Positions 17,102-25,346 of a stretch of DNA of 64,000 nt are shown in pieces. The position numbers and the translations under genes are program-made. Origin of the DNA: Sporosarcina sp. (GTDB taxonomy: Bacteria > Bacillota > Bacilli > Bacillales_A > Planococcaceae); the NCBI RefSeq assembly GCF_029257255.1, contig NZ_JARICI010000036.1:57405-121404 (forward strand), read 5' to 3'. The notes beneath the pieces were generated by a model, which was not told the DNA's origin, ran no database searches, and saw only the letters and a list, made by a program, of their open reading frames with translations. How positions within the stretch are numbered: position 1 is the first letter of the stretch; every line of letters begins with the position of its first letter.

Positions 17102-18574
17102 TTATAAATCTGAAATTTTGACGAAGATATACCCTTCACTTTGTAAATAGGCTAAAACTGCTTCGAGACCATCCGCTGTCGATTGATGGATATCATGCAT
17201 CAAAATGGTACTCCCGTCTTTCGTCGCACTTTTAACATTGGCAAGAAGCTGGTTTGAATCACGGTTTTTCCAGTCAAGGGTATCGACATCCCATAAGATG
17301 ACAGGCAAGTTTGTTTGGTTGCGGACAGTGTCGTTGACTGCCCCGTAAGGCGGTCTGAATTCGGTTACTTTCTGACCGGTCACATTTTCAATAATCGCAG
17401 AAGTTCTATCGATTTCATGCCGGGCCTTTTCTGCGCCTAACTTGGTCAAATCAAGGTGAGCCCACGTATGATTTCCAAGCTCGTGACCTGCTTTTTGTAC
17501 TTCCCTTGCCATTTCAGGATGTTTTTCAACCATGTTACCAAGCATGAAAAAAGTTGCTTTTGCATCATATTTTCTCAAAGTCTCAAGTATTTGCATTGTC
17601 ACTTTGGGATGTGGTCCATCGTCGAAAGTCAGGGCAACTTTCTTAACACCTTTGCCATGCTCTTCTTTAGTTTCTTCATTAACAACAGCATCTCCATTGC
17701 TATGCTCTTGATGTAGAAGGTCAGCAGTCTCTCTTTCTTTCACAGGTTTTTTGGTAATCGCATTTTCATCAGTATCTTGCATTCCCGACTTGAATTTATC
17801 GGAAAGTAAGTTATCTATATTCTTTAACGGAATAACCACAGCCGGAGGGCCGATTGTCCCTGCCATCAGTTTATATTCATCAAAATAGAAGATTAGAGAT
17901 TCATCTGTAATTGCAAAATTCCCGAAATTGTCCCAAGTCGGTTCTGTCTTTGTATGAAGACTTCCTGGGGGGAGGTAGTCTTCGATTACTGGATTATTAT
18001 CTAGTACCTTACGTACTAGATTAGAAAGAGTGTTAAGATGTTTCGAATTGTGATCGAGCACATCTGAGATTGTAAAGTTTTCTCCTGTTTTAAGATTCAA
18101 ATGGAAGGATCGAATCTCCGTCTCTCGAATAGTCTTTCCAGTTTTACGGTTGTTAACCAGAACAAAAGAATAGTTACCTGAACGATGAGAAAGAATTTCA
18201 TAAGAAATATTCAATCCACTTTTATATTTACTGCCGTTATGTTTAGTTAAATAATCCTGCTTTGTATCTTCTATGTAACTGGAAATAGCTTGATTGATCG
18301 GATTATGTAAACTTTGCGGATATTGAATGATATAAGGTGTATTTAAGTCTTTCGATGTTTCAGTAATAATTTTAATATCTGGATAATCAGAGTCGGAAGT
18401 ACCGATCACAACTGAAGCAGGAGTAACGGCTTGTTTAGTTTTAGAGAATAAGGCAGCTTCACCTTTAGTGGTCAGTGTAATTAAACTGGCGGCAGATATG
18501 GTTAGTACGATAATAACAATTAAAAATATAACGTCAATCCAGAAAGAACGACGTTTTCTATGTGGTTTCTTCAT
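17102..18574 (-). CDS. pdaC: Membrane-anchored peptidoglycan deacetylase, PdaC-type
   Basis: Polysaccharide deacetylase expected to remove N-acetyl groups from peptidoglycan outside the cell, which lowers lysozyme sensitivity. The 490-residue protein has an N-terminal membrane anchor (residues 14-34), a DUF4163/DUF3298 module of about 200 residues, an acidic linker and a NodB domain. Every catalytic motif is intact: TFDDGPHP, HELGNHTWAH, RPPYG, WDVDTLDW and LMHDIHQ. The DUF3298 module is shared with RsiV, the lysozyme-sensing anti-sigma factor encoded just upstream. Its position after sigV-rsiV, with only a weak hairpin between, suggests control by SigV. Confidence 0.88.
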   Translation of the reverse strand: MKKPHRKRRSFWIDVIFLIVIIVLTISAASLITLTTKGEAALFSKTKQAVTPASVVIGTSDSDYPDIKIITETSKDLNTPYIIQYPQSLHNPINQAISSYIEDTKQDYLTKHNGSKYKSGLNISYEILSHRSGNYSFVLVNNRKTGKTIRETEIRSFHLNLKTGENFTISDVLDHNSKHLNTLSNLVRKVLDNNPVIEDYLPPGSLHTKTEPTWDNFGNFAITDESLIFYFDEYKLMAGTIGPPAVVIPLKNIDNLLSDKFKSGMQDTDENAITKKPVKERETADLLHQEHSNGDAVVNEETKEEHGKGVKKVALTFDDGPHPKVTMQILETLRKYDAKATFFMLGNMVEKHPEMAREVQKAGHELGNHTWAHLDLTKLGAEKARHEIDRTSAIIENVTGQKVTEFRPPYGAVNDTVRNQTNLPVILWDVDTLDWKNRDSNQLLANVKSATKDGSTILMHDIHQSTADGLEAVLAYLQSEGYIFVKISDL

Positions 18575-18649
18575 ACGAATACTCCTTTACTTGACTTTTA
18601 CGAGCAATATACATTGCTAAAAACTCACCACTACACACTTTTATTGTGG

Positions 18650-18681
18650 AAGCAGCAAACACCCCATTGTGTTTGCTGCTT
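18650..18681. terminator. Hairpin between rsiV and pdaC (weak or partial terminator)
   Basis: Perfect 12-base stem AAGCAGCAAACA / TGTTTGCTGCTT. On the minus strand no T-run follows, so it may stabilise or attenuate read-through from rsiV rather than stop it. Confidence 0.5.
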
Positions 18682-18695
18682 TAAATGAAAAGAAA

Positions 18696-19568
18696 TTAGT
18701 TAATATATGTGTCACTGACCAATAAATTTTCAAGTATATCCGATGGGATCTCGAACGTCACAACCCCCATATAGCCGGGTGCTACTTCATAATCGTCAAA
18801 TGAAATAACGAGTTTATTATTCGTAGTTATATAGAAGTTTTGATTAGGTTTAACTGCTTCAAATTCCAATTCGGATCCGTCATACTGGAAGTAATTGACC
18901 TTTTCATCTATCGACATTTGTCGCTTCATCTCATCTGCGATATACGAGCTAATCACATCAATATATTTGTTATCTTTAAAAAGACTTGGAAGTGTAATGA
19001 CTATATTTTGCTGTTTATCAATTGTGTCGTACTTCATTGTTGTTGACGACGAGCCGACAGTGTTCACCTCATAACGAGCAATCGATAGGAGTTGGCCGGT
19101 ATCGGTCAATACTTCGTAGCCCGTGTCAATTCCAAGGTGGCCGTCTCCTGCTTTTTTCATTTCAGCTACTTCTGCTTCAAATTGTTCGAAGAGCGCCTTA
19201 TTTTCCTCCATATATTTATCATTTAATGAAGTCTGCAACTCTTCATTTTCTAAACCGGTAATCTCAGGTGTATCAAGATTGGCTTGATATGTCTTTTCAT
19301 CTACAGTTAATTTTTGAACAGTCAAAACTTCTACAATAACTCCTAGTCCAGGGATATTCACCATCGATTGTGCCATAGCTGGACTCATGTTGATGCTCCC
19401 AATAAATATCACCACTGCTGAAGCAACCCCAATCGTCCATTGTTTTACAATCGGACGTTTCTTTCGCACTTCTTTAGCCTGGCGAATGGAGCTTTTCACA
19501 ACATCTTCCAACTCCGCTGGAATTTCTATCGCCTCATAATCTTTTTTTAACTTATTCATTTTTTTCAT
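18696..19568 (-). CDS. rsiV: Anti-sigma factor RsiV, lysozyme sensor
   Basis: Membrane anti-sigma factor that holds SigV until lysozyme binds its extracellular domain and triggers cleavage. The 290-residue protein has a cytoplasmic segment (KLKKDYEAIEIPAELE), one membrane helix (about residues 46-64) ending at a PAMAQ-like site, then DUF4179- and DUF3298-type domains. The C-terminus SFDDYEVAPGYMGVVTFEIP is almost word-for-word the B. subtilis RsiV ending. The ATG overlaps the sigV stop (ATGA) and follows GGGGAGGA, confirming coupling. Regulated cleavage by signal peptidase and RasP is known for the family, inferred here. Confidence 0.9.
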   Translation of the reverse strand: MKKMNKLKKDYEAIEIPAELEDVVKSSIRQAKEVRKKRPIVKQWTIGVASAVVIFIGSINMSPAMAQSMVNIPGLGVIVEVLTVQKLTVDEKTYQANLDTPEITGLENEELQTSLNDKYMEENKALFEQFEAEVAEMKKAGDGHLGIDTGYEVLTDTGQLLSIARYEVNTVGSSSTTMKYDTIDKQQNIVITLPSLFKDNKYIDVISSYIADEMKRQMSIDEKVNYFQYDGSELEFEAVKPNQNFYITTNNKLVISFDDYEVAPGYMGVVTFEIPSDILENLLVSDTYIN

Positions 19569-20062
19569 AATCTAAAATCCTCCCCTATTTCAATGCGTAA
19601 TACTTTTAATGCGCTATAGAGCCTGGTTTTAACGGTATTGACATTTTGACCAGTTACAGTTGCAATTTCATCCATTTTTAAATCCTCGAAAAAACGGAGA
19701 ATGATTAGTGTCTTATATTTTGGAGGCAATTGTTCAATGGCATCTTGCAAATCCATATCAGTGAATTCATCCTCTATTTGTGGCAAATGCTCAAGCAGAT
19801 GATCATCATCCATTGCCGAAACTCGTTGATTTTTTCTAATATAATCAATTGATGTGTTGATAACAATTCGGTAGAACCACGTTTTCAAATAGGTGTTTTC
19901 TTTGAGACTATCGATTGATTTAAGTGCTTTGAATATAGATTCTTGTACAATATCGAGTGCCATTTCTTTATTTCTAACATAGCTGTATGCAAGGCGATAA
20001 TGGGATTCTCGATTTTCTATTATAAATTTCTCTATAATTTTAAAACTATCTGTTTTTGTCAT
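19565..20062 (-). CDS. sigV: ECF RNA polymerase sigma factor SigV
   Basis: Extracytoplasmic-function sigma factor of 165 residues with region 2 (AYSYVRNKEMALDIVQESIFKA, near residues 25-46) and region 4 helix-turn-helix (LKMDEIATVTGQNVNTVKTRL, near residues 128-148). Its pairing with an RsiV homologue identifies it as SigV, which in B. subtilis and Clostridioides difficile directs lysozyme-resistance genes. First gene of the sigV-rsiV unit, with pdaC downstream. A possible autoregulatory promoter lies at 20120-20146. Confidence 0.88.
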   Translation of the reverse strand: MTKTDSFKIIEKFIIENRESHYRLAYSYVRNKEMALDIVQESIFKALKSIDSLKENTYLKTWFYRIVINTSIDYIRKNQRVSAMDDDHLLEHLPQIEDEFTDMDLQDAIEQLPPKYKTLIILRFFEDLKMDEIATVTGQNVNTVKTRLYSALKVLRIEIGEDFRL

Positions 20063-20119
20063 GACACACTATTCACCTTTCCCCATTTTAAACACGTCGC
20101 GATCACGTTCTAATTATTT

Positions 20120-20146
20120 GACGGACCAGAAACGTAAAAAGTTTGG
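20120..20146 (-). promoter_or_regulatory. Possible ECF promoter before sigV
   Basis: Minus strand CCAAAC, 17-base spacer, CGTCAA. The CGTC -10 is typical of SigV-type promoters; the -35 is a partial match. The stretch AACTTTTTAC..TTCT..GG.CCGT resembles the lipoprotein promoter at 8183-8208. Confidence 0.35.
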
Positions 20147-20244
20147 ATTGATTTTCAAAGTATTGGTTGGCTGAATGTTCTCAGTGTTCATTATAAGATT
20201 ATGACAACGTACAGAAGGATGAAATAGTATTCGAGAGGAGCTTG

Positions 20245-20280
20245 ATGATGACCATTTCCAATAAGTGTACTTTATGGTAA
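20245..20280 (+). CDS. Tiny open frame with ribosome site, doubtful
   Basis: An 11-codon frame (MMTISNKCTLW) starts four bases after GAGAGGAG and is followed 22 bases later by a proper rho-independent terminator. It could be a leader peptide or a remnant. No known match; no gene follows on this strand. Confidence 0.2.
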   Translation: MMTISNKCTLW

Positions 20281-20301
20281 GGTTCAATCTATAGACAGCT
20301 C

Positions 20302-20340
20302 AAAGACCGCTAACTCACATATAGATTAACGGTCTTTTTT
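20302..20340 (+). terminator. Orphan rho-independent terminator
   Basis: AAAGACCG / CGGTCTTT stem followed by T6 on the plus strand, in a 325-base gap with no full-size plus-strand gene; it implies a short transcript from about 20200. Confidence 0.7.
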
Positions 20341-20387
20341 ATACATTCATTTGAATTTACTACTATACGTTACATATTCGAAATAGC

Positions 20388-21110
20388 TTAGCCTCTGTTC
20401 TGCTGATCCGCATAAACACTCATTGCATCCCGCATGAATTCCGCCAGCCCCTCGCCGAACTGATCGATATTTTGCTTGAAGCGTTCATCCGCCACATACA
20501 TGTCACCCAGCCCTCTAAATGCATCCAATGAATAGCTGCCCATTCGGTTCAGCAGGATGAACCACTCTTCAATAGCAGCCTGCGCTTCAATAGAATCTGC
20601 CTTTTGGTGCCGGAGTTCTGCCAACTTGAAATAAATCCGGTTCATTTCATTCTGCATCTCCTCTCCAAACTTTCGGTTGGTCTGCTCCACTTTTTTCTCA
20701 CCCCATCTTGCCTTCGCTTCTTCTTCATACGGATTCTTTCGAAAATCGAATCCCTTGAACTTCTCTTCATTGGTCATCATATCTTCCCCTTTCTCTGATT
20801 GGATCGTGCGGTCAATCGTATGAAGCATAACTTCCAGCTGCGTTTTTTTCTGCAACAGCATATTCCGTTGCAGTTCCAATGCTTCCACGCGCTCAAACGC
20901 CGGACTTTGCAGCAATTCTTTTATTTGCTTTAATGAGAAACCGAGTTCCCGAAAAAATAATATTTGCTGCAGGTCTGCCAGGTTTTCATTGGAATATAGC
21001 CGGTAGCCTGCTTCAGTCACTTCGTCTGGAATGAGCAGTCCGATATCGTCGTAATGATGCAATGTGCGAATACTGACGCCTGTCATTTCTGCCACTTCTT
21101 TTACTTTCAT
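20388..21110 (-). CDS. MerR-family regulator with TipAS-type effector domain
   Basis: Transcription activator of 240 residues. The N-terminal winged helix-turn-helix (VKEVAEMTGVSIRTLHHYD) is followed by the linker coiled coil and a C-terminal TipAS-like antibiotic-binding domain (GFDFRKNPYEEEAKARWG onward). Relatives such as TipAL and B. subtilis Mta sense thiopeptides or multidrugs and activate their own promoters. A 19-bp-spacer MerR promoter lies immediately upstream. Start set at ATG 21110 (MKVKEVAE) after GGTGG; a GTG three codons upstream (21119) is the alternative. Confidence 0.85.
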   Translation of the reverse strand: MKVKEVAEMTGVSIRTLHHYDDIGLLIPDEVTEAGYRLYSNENLADLQQILFFRELGFSLKQIKELLQSPAFERVEALELQRNMLLQKKTQLEVMLHTIDRTIQSEKGEDMMTNEEKFKGFDFRKNPYEEEAKARWGEKKVEQTNRKFGEEMQNEMNRIYFKLAELRHQKADSIEAQAAIEEWFILLNRMGSYSLDAFRGLGDMYVADERFKQNIDQFGEGLAEFMRDAMSVYADQQNRG

Positions 21111-21134
21111 CTGATCCACCGTCTTTCTATCTTT

Positions 21135-21165
21135 ACTATAAGGTCTAACGTTACGTAAGAGTCAA
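21135..21165 (-). promoter_or_regulatory. MerR-type promoter with 19-base spacer and dyad operator
   Basis: Minus strand TTGACT, 19-base spacer, TATAGT. The overlong spacer holds an inverted repeat around ACGTAACGT, the classic layout of a MerR-activated promoter, implying autoregulation of the adjacent TipAS regulator. Confidence 0.8.
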
Positions 21166-21272
21166 ACTGTAATTTCATTTCTTCTTACTGGATCTTCAGC
21201 TTTGAAGCTTTCAGATAACTGCGTTAGTATAATGCTAGAATCAAGAATTTACTATGCGGAAGGAGATTTCAA

Positions 21273-22268
21273 ATGACACAAACATTCCACGCACTGACAG
21301 TCGATAAACAAGAAGTTGACTTTACATTAGAGGTACGTAAACTTTCACTTGAAGACCTGCCGGCAGGAGACACGGTCATTCGCGTGCACTATTCGGGTAT
21401 CAACTATAAAGACAGTCTGGCGTCCATACCAAACGGCAACATCGTGCAAAACTATCCGATGGTTCCCGGTATTGATTTAGCAGGTGTGGTCGTTTCTTCA
21501 ACAGATGACCGATTTAAAGAAGGAGACGAAGTCATTGCGACAAGCTACGAAATCGGTGTGGCACACTTCGGCGGATACAGTGAATATGCAAGAGTAAAGG
21601 CGGACTGGGTTGTACCACTTCCAGCAGGACTTTCATTGAAAGAAGCGATGATTATTGGAACAGCGGGCTTTACAGCAGCACTGTCTGTTCAGCGTTTAGA
21701 AGATAATCATGTGTCACCTGATAAAGGAAATGTGCTGGTTACAGGTGCAACTGGTGGAGTAGGAAGTTTTGCAATTTCGTTTTTATCAAAGCTCGGCTAC
21801 GATGTGGAGGCAAGCACTGGAAAACAGGACGAGCATGCATATTTGGAATCTCTCGGTGCCAAGTCTATTGTATCTCGTGAAGAAGTTTATGATGGTAAAA
21901 TCCGTGCTCTCGGCAAGCAGAAATGGGCAGCTGCGGTGGATCCGGTCGGCGGTGAACCTCTTGCATCGTTAGTAAGCCAGATTGAATATGGCGGATCAGT
22001 CGCTGTGAGTGGATTGACTGCCGGCACTAAATTACCAACTACCGTATTCCCCTTCATTTTGCGTGCAGTGAACCTGCTCGGCATCGATTCTGTCTACTGC
22101 CCGATGGATGTACGCAAAAAAGTATGGGACCGTTTAGCAACGGACTTAAAGCTTCCGGACCTGGAACAGCTGGTACAAAAGGAAATTTCATTGGAAGAAT
22201 TACCTGACGCACTTCCCGTTTTATTGAAAGGTGAAGCCCGCGGACGAACCATCGTAAAATTGATTTAA
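21273..22268 (+). CDS. yhfP: Quinone oxidoreductase / acryloyl-CoA reductase-like MDR protein, YhdH-YhfP family
   Basis: Zinc-free medium-chain dehydrogenase/reductase of 331 residues that uses NADPH. The sequence shows VHYSGINYKDSLAS near residue 45, the glycine-rich cofactor motif VTGATGGVGSFAISFL near residue 153, AAVDPVGGEPLA, and a C-terminal GRTIVKLI. This is the YhdH/YhfP family, reported to reduce acryloyl-CoA or quinones. Strong GGAAGGAGA ribosome site. Divergent from the MerR regulator gene, though with its own start region, so regulation by it is possible but unproven. Confidence 0.86.
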   Translation: MTQTFHALTVDKQEVDFTLEVRKLSLEDLPAGDTVIRVHYSGINYKDSLASIPNGNIVQNYPMVPGIDLAGVVVSSTDDRFKEGDEVIATSYEIGVAHFGGYSEYARVKADWVVPLPAGLSLKEAMIIGTAGFTAALSVQRLEDNHVSPDKGNVLVTGATGGVGSFAISFLSKLGYDVEASTGKQDEHAYLESLGAKSIVSREEVYDGKIRALGKQKWAAAVDPVGGEPLASLVSQIEYGGSVAVSGLTAGTKLPTTVFPFILRAVNLLGIDSVYCPMDVRKKVWDRLATDLKLPDLEQLVQKEISLEELPDALPVLLKGEARGRTIVKLI

Positions 22269-22276
22269 GCATAGGA

Positions 22277-22312
22277 AAGAGCCATCCTCACCATGTGTGC
22301 AGGATGGCTCTT
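22277..22312. terminator. Bidirectional terminator between yhfP-like gene and putP
   Basis: Perfect 12-base stem AAGAGCCATCCT / AGGATGGCTCTT between convergent genes; T-rich on the plus side. Confidence 0.8.
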
Positions 22313-22321
22313 CTCTGTCAA

Positions 22322-23803
22322 TTAACGTTCTTGTTCCAATAACTTAATCGTTTCATCGTATTCTCGTTCAATTTCAGCATTCTTTTTATACGTTAATAAA
22401 CTAACGATGTACACCACAATTAGACAAACTAAAAATCCGGGAACGATCTCATACAGAGCTTTGGAAAGCACTTTAAAACTCCCCCAAATGCCCACTGTCA
22501 CGGCTCCCGCCACCATTCCGCACAATGCGCCCTGTGCGGTGATCTTTCTCCAGTAAAGAGACAGTAAAATGATCGGTCCAAACGCCCCGCCGAAACCTGC
22601 CCAGGCGAAAGAAACCAATTTTAACACCGATTCCTTATTCGGCCATGCGAGAATTACCGCAACGATCGCAACGATCATCACCGCTGCACGTCCTAAAAAG
22701 ACATATTGCCGTTCTGATGCGTTTGACTTAAAGACTGCTTTATATAAGTCTTCGATCAGTGCAGACGATGTCACGATCAACTGAGATGAAATCGTACTCA
22801 TGACCGCCGCTAATACTGCGGCCAGCATAATTCCCGCAATTAATGGATGGAAGAATAGTTGGCCAAGGACAATAAATACGGTCTCTGGATCCGCAAGCTC
22901 TGCAGCGTTTTGCTGAAAATAAGCAATTCCGATTAAAGCCGTGGCAATTGCGCCGATCAAACTTAACAGCATCCAGCCGATTCCGATACGTCTGGCACTC
23001 TTCGTCTCTTTAACCGATTTTATTGCCATAAAACGCACAATAATATGCGGCTGTCCAAAGTAGCCCAGGCCCCATGCCAGTGAGGATATGATGCCCAATA
23101 CGCCGATACCCGATGCGAAATTAAACAGCGCAGGATCCACTTGACGAATACTGTTCGCCGTTTCTGTAAATCCGCCTGTAATGAATATGCCGACGGCCGG
23201 CACTAATATCAGTGCAAGGAACATGATCAATCCTTGTACGAAGTCGGTATAGCTGACTGCTAAAAATCCTCCAAATAACGTATAGGCAATGACCACTGCG
23301 GATACGATCAGCAGCCCTGTATGATAATCTAAACCGAATGAACTTTGAAAGAATTTCCCGCCTGCCACCATTCCCGAAGAGACATAGAAAGTGAAAAATA
23401 CTAATATGATGATACCCGAAGCAACACGCAGCAAACGAGATGTATCCTTCAATCTATTTTCCAAGAAACTTGGAATCGTAATGGAGTTATTCGACACTTG
23501 CGTATACATACGCAAACGCGGTGCCACCAGCAGCCAGTTTAAATAGGCTCCTATTGTCAATCCAATGGCAACCCATGCTTCAACAAGACCGTTCAGATAT
23601 ATGGCGCCCGGTAGACCCATCAAGAGCCATCCTGACATATCAGAAGCCCCGGCACTCAACGCTGTAACTGCGGGTCCAAGTGAACGTCCGCCCAGCATAT
23701 AATCCGTCAGATTGGATGTCCGTTTGAACGCGTACCATCCGATAAATAACATAGCTGCCATGTACAAGATGATCGAGATGAGTTGATACGCTTGTTCCGT
23801 CAT
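22322..23803 (-). CDS. putP: Sodium/proline symporter
   Basis: Sodium-driven solute importer of the SSS family, 493 residues, about thirteen membrane helices. Diagnostic parts are the opening helix with YMLGGRSLGPAVTALSAGASD near residue 35, DMSGWLLMGLPGA, and the sodium-site region VIAYTLFGGFLAVSYTDFVQG near residue 175. Proline is the substrate of close homologues (PutP, OpuE). Start chosen at 23803 after AAAGGAGGGAG. No put catabolic genes are adjacent, so a role in nutrition or osmoprotection cannot be told apart. Confidence 0.9.
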   Translation of the reverse strand: MTEQAYQLISIILYMAAMLFIGWYAFKRTSNLTDYMLGGRSLGPAVTALSAGASDMSGWLLMGLPGAIYLNGLVEAWVAIGLTIGAYLNWLLVAPRLRMYTQVSNNSITIPSFLENRLKDTSRLLRVASGIIILVFFTFYVSSGMVAGGKFFQSSFGLDYHTGLLIVSAVVIAYTLFGGFLAVSYTDFVQGLIMFLALILVPAVGIFITGGFTETANSIRQVDPALFNFASGIGVLGIISSLAWGLGYFGQPHIIVRFMAIKSVKETKSARRIGIGWMLLSLIGAIATALIGIAYFQQNAAELADPETVFIVLGQLFFHPLIAGIMLAAVLAAVMSTISSQLIVTSSALIEDLYKAVFKSNASERQYVFLGRAAVMIVAIVAVILAWPNKESVLKLVSFAWAGFGGAFGPIILLSLYWRKITAQGALCGMVAGAVTVGIWGSFKVLSKALYEIVPGFLVCLIVVYIVSLLTYKKNAEIEREYDETIKLLEQER

Positions 23804-23972
23804 ACAATCTCCCTCCTTTTTAAACAACAGTCCTATTTTACATGATTCTCAGACTTCTTTGAACCATAATCCTAAAGTGTGTATATTGAAACTATTAGTA
23901 TCGACAATATTCCCCGGGAAATACTTTTTTGCGACAGTCTTTTATTCAACAAAATGAAAGAGCTGCCCATTT

Positions 23973-24001
23973 TGAAACCAATCCATATTCCATTTCGTAT
24001 A
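23973..24001 (+). promoter_or_regulatory. Candidate ECF sigma promoter for the YbjQ-family gene
   Basis: TGAAAC, 17-base spacer, CGTATA: both elements match the SigW autopromoter at 35993-36020, with one extra spacer base. It lies about 25 bases before the gene. Confidence 0.55.
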
Positions 24002-24026
24002 AAAGAAAACAAAAGGAGGAGATTGA

Positions 24027-24350
24027 ATGTTACACACGACAACGAACACTCTGCAGGGAAAAACTATTGAAACGTATCACGGAATTGTATCAGGAGAGAC
24101 CATTATGGGAGCGAATATCGTCCGCGATATCTTTGCATCCGTCACAGATATAGTCGGCGGAAGAAGTGCGGCATATGAAAGTAAGCTGACAGAGGCCCGT
24201 GAGACTGCAATCGAAGAAATGTCAGAGAAAGCACGACGCATGGGCGCGAATGCTGTAATCGGCGTGGATCTGGATTTTGAAATGGTACGTGAAGGTATGA
24301 TGATGTGTATCGCTACGGGTACGGCTGTAACGTATCGGGACGGAGAATAA
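24027..24350 (+). CDS. YbjQ-family (UPF0145) heavy-metal-binding-domain protein
   Basis: Small cytosolic protein of 107 residues of the YbjQ/UPF0145 family, whose members form pentamers; the biochemical role is not established. Typical elements are [21 protein letters not shown] near the N-terminus and [14 protein letters not shown] near residue 72. AAAAGGAGGAG ribosome site. Single gene between convergent or divergent neighbours, with an ECF-type promoter upstream and a terminator after it. Confidence 0.85.
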   Translation: MLHTTTNTLQGKTIETYHGIVSGETIMGANIVRDIFASVTDIVGGRSAAYESKLTEARETAIEEMSEKARRMGANAVIGVDLDFEMVREGMMMCIATGTAVTYRDGE

Positions 24351-24422
24351 GCTTCGAATAGCCATTGTTAGAGGTGACTTGAGGTGCATAGAAGGTTTGT
24401 AACTTTTCAAGATAATGCAAAG

Positions 24423-24456
24423 AAGAGAGGATACAATTTTATCCTCTCTTGTTTTT
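24423..24456. terminator. Bidirectional terminator between YbjQ-family and DUF1801 genes
   Basis: AAGAGAGGAT / ATCCTCTCTT stem followed by GTTTTT on the plus strand. Confidence 0.8.
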
Positions 24457-24877
24457 ATTGTTTTGGATATAACCCTTGTAAAAACGTAATGGATTGTACA
24501 ATTAACTCCTTCAGCACGTCCACTTCAATATCCGCAACTTTGTTAATATACACGCATGCTTTTCCGCTCGTGTGCTTGCCGAATCTCTCCAGCAACTGCT
24601 CCCGTTCAGCATCACCTGTTGCAAAATATAAGCTGATCTTCGCCTTGCGCGGTGAAAATCCCACAAGCGGCGCGTCCCCTTCATGACCTGTTTTATAAAC
24701 ATAATGATAGGAGCCAAACCCGATAATGCTTGGTCCCCACATCTTCGCCTCATATCCTGTAGTTTCAGAAAAAATATCAAGCAAACGATAGGCGTCCTCC
24801 CGCTTTTTTGTACTCTCCACGCTCTCGATAAATTCAATGACACTGTCATCAGTTTGCTTTGTCTTCAATTCATACAT
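24455..24877 (-). CDS. DUF1801 domain protein
   Basis: Protein of 140 residues with the DUF1801 (YdhG-like) signature: MWGPSIIGFGSYHYVYKTG near residue 47, then SPRKAKISLYFA and GKACVYINKVADI. The fold is related to iron-chaperone YdhG/frataxin-like proteins, but the function of this branch is unknown. Followed on the same strand by the YwbE homologue after a 16-base gap read in reverse order (YwbE gene is upstream). Confidence 0.82.
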   Translation of the reverse strand: MYELKTKQTDDSVIEFIESVESTKKREDAYRLLDIFSETTGYEAKMWGPSIIGFGSYHYVYKTGHEGDAPLVGFSPRKAKISLYFATGDAEREQLLERFGKHTSGKACVYINKVADIEVDVLKELIVQSITFLQGLYPKQ

Positions 24878-24893
24878 ATGACTTCAGCTCCTG

Positions 24894-25088
24894 TCAATCC
24901 AATATCTCCGCCACTCGCCCGACTTGTCCATCCTCCAGCCGCACTTTAATACCATGTGGATGAAAGCTTGAATTTGTCAAAAGATCTTTGACAATGCCTT
25001 CTGTTTTCACACCGCTGCGCTGATCTTTCTTTAAGATAACTGCTACACGCAGCCCGGGTTTAACATCTGCTCGATTCTGTCCATTCAT
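24894..25088 (-). CDS. ywbE: YwbE-family small protein
   Basis: Small protein of 64 residues, DUF2196/YwbE family. It contains VKPGLRVAVILKKDQRSG and a typical ending IKVRLEDGQVGRVAEIL. Homologues are widespread and of unknown function; the compact beta-rich sequence suggests a KOW-like or nucleic-acid-binding fold, which is a guess. AGGAG-type ribosome site precedes the ATG. Probably co-transcribed with the DUF1801 gene just downstream. Confidence 0.85.
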   Translation of the reverse strand: MNGQNRADVKPGLRVAVILKKDQRSGVKTEGIVKDLLTNSSFHPHGIKVRLEDGQVGRVAEILD

Positions 25089-25124
25089 ACTATAATCGCT
25101 CCTCTTTTTTTATTTAGTGTACCA

Positions 25125-25270
25125 TGAATAGCTTTGGTTCGTTCAGACTGCATCTTGGTGCGGCGGAAAGATTTTTTCGTGCGGCAAGGAGTTCGTTACG
25201 TTCGGCGGTATTGTCTATTGGTGCACTTCTTTCGCAGTTTGGTGCGGCAGCGAAAGACTTTCGCTCACTC
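25125..25270. repeat. Second degenerate TTGGTGCGG-core repeat tract
   Basis: Holds copies CTTGGTGCGGCGG, CGTGCGGCAAGG, TTCGGCGG, TTGGTGCACTT and TTTGGTGCGGCAG in about 145 bases, like the tract at 13205-13375. Short frames on both strands overlap each other here and look non-coding. Confidence 0.55.
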
Positions 25271-25346
25271 CGTCCTCCATGTACATCTAATGAACACAGC
25301 AGACAAGCATGATACAATGAAGGCTATCAAAATAGGAGGGATTAGT

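Noticed and set aside
23882..23915. TGAAAC element near 23887 as another ECF promoter
   Set aside because: No CGTA or CGTC at 15-18 bases downstream; the site at 23973-24001 fits much better.
25114..25317. Overlapping frames on both strands upstream of ytoQ
   Set aside because: They arise from the TTGGTGCGG repeat tract; no ribosome sites and no conserved pattern.
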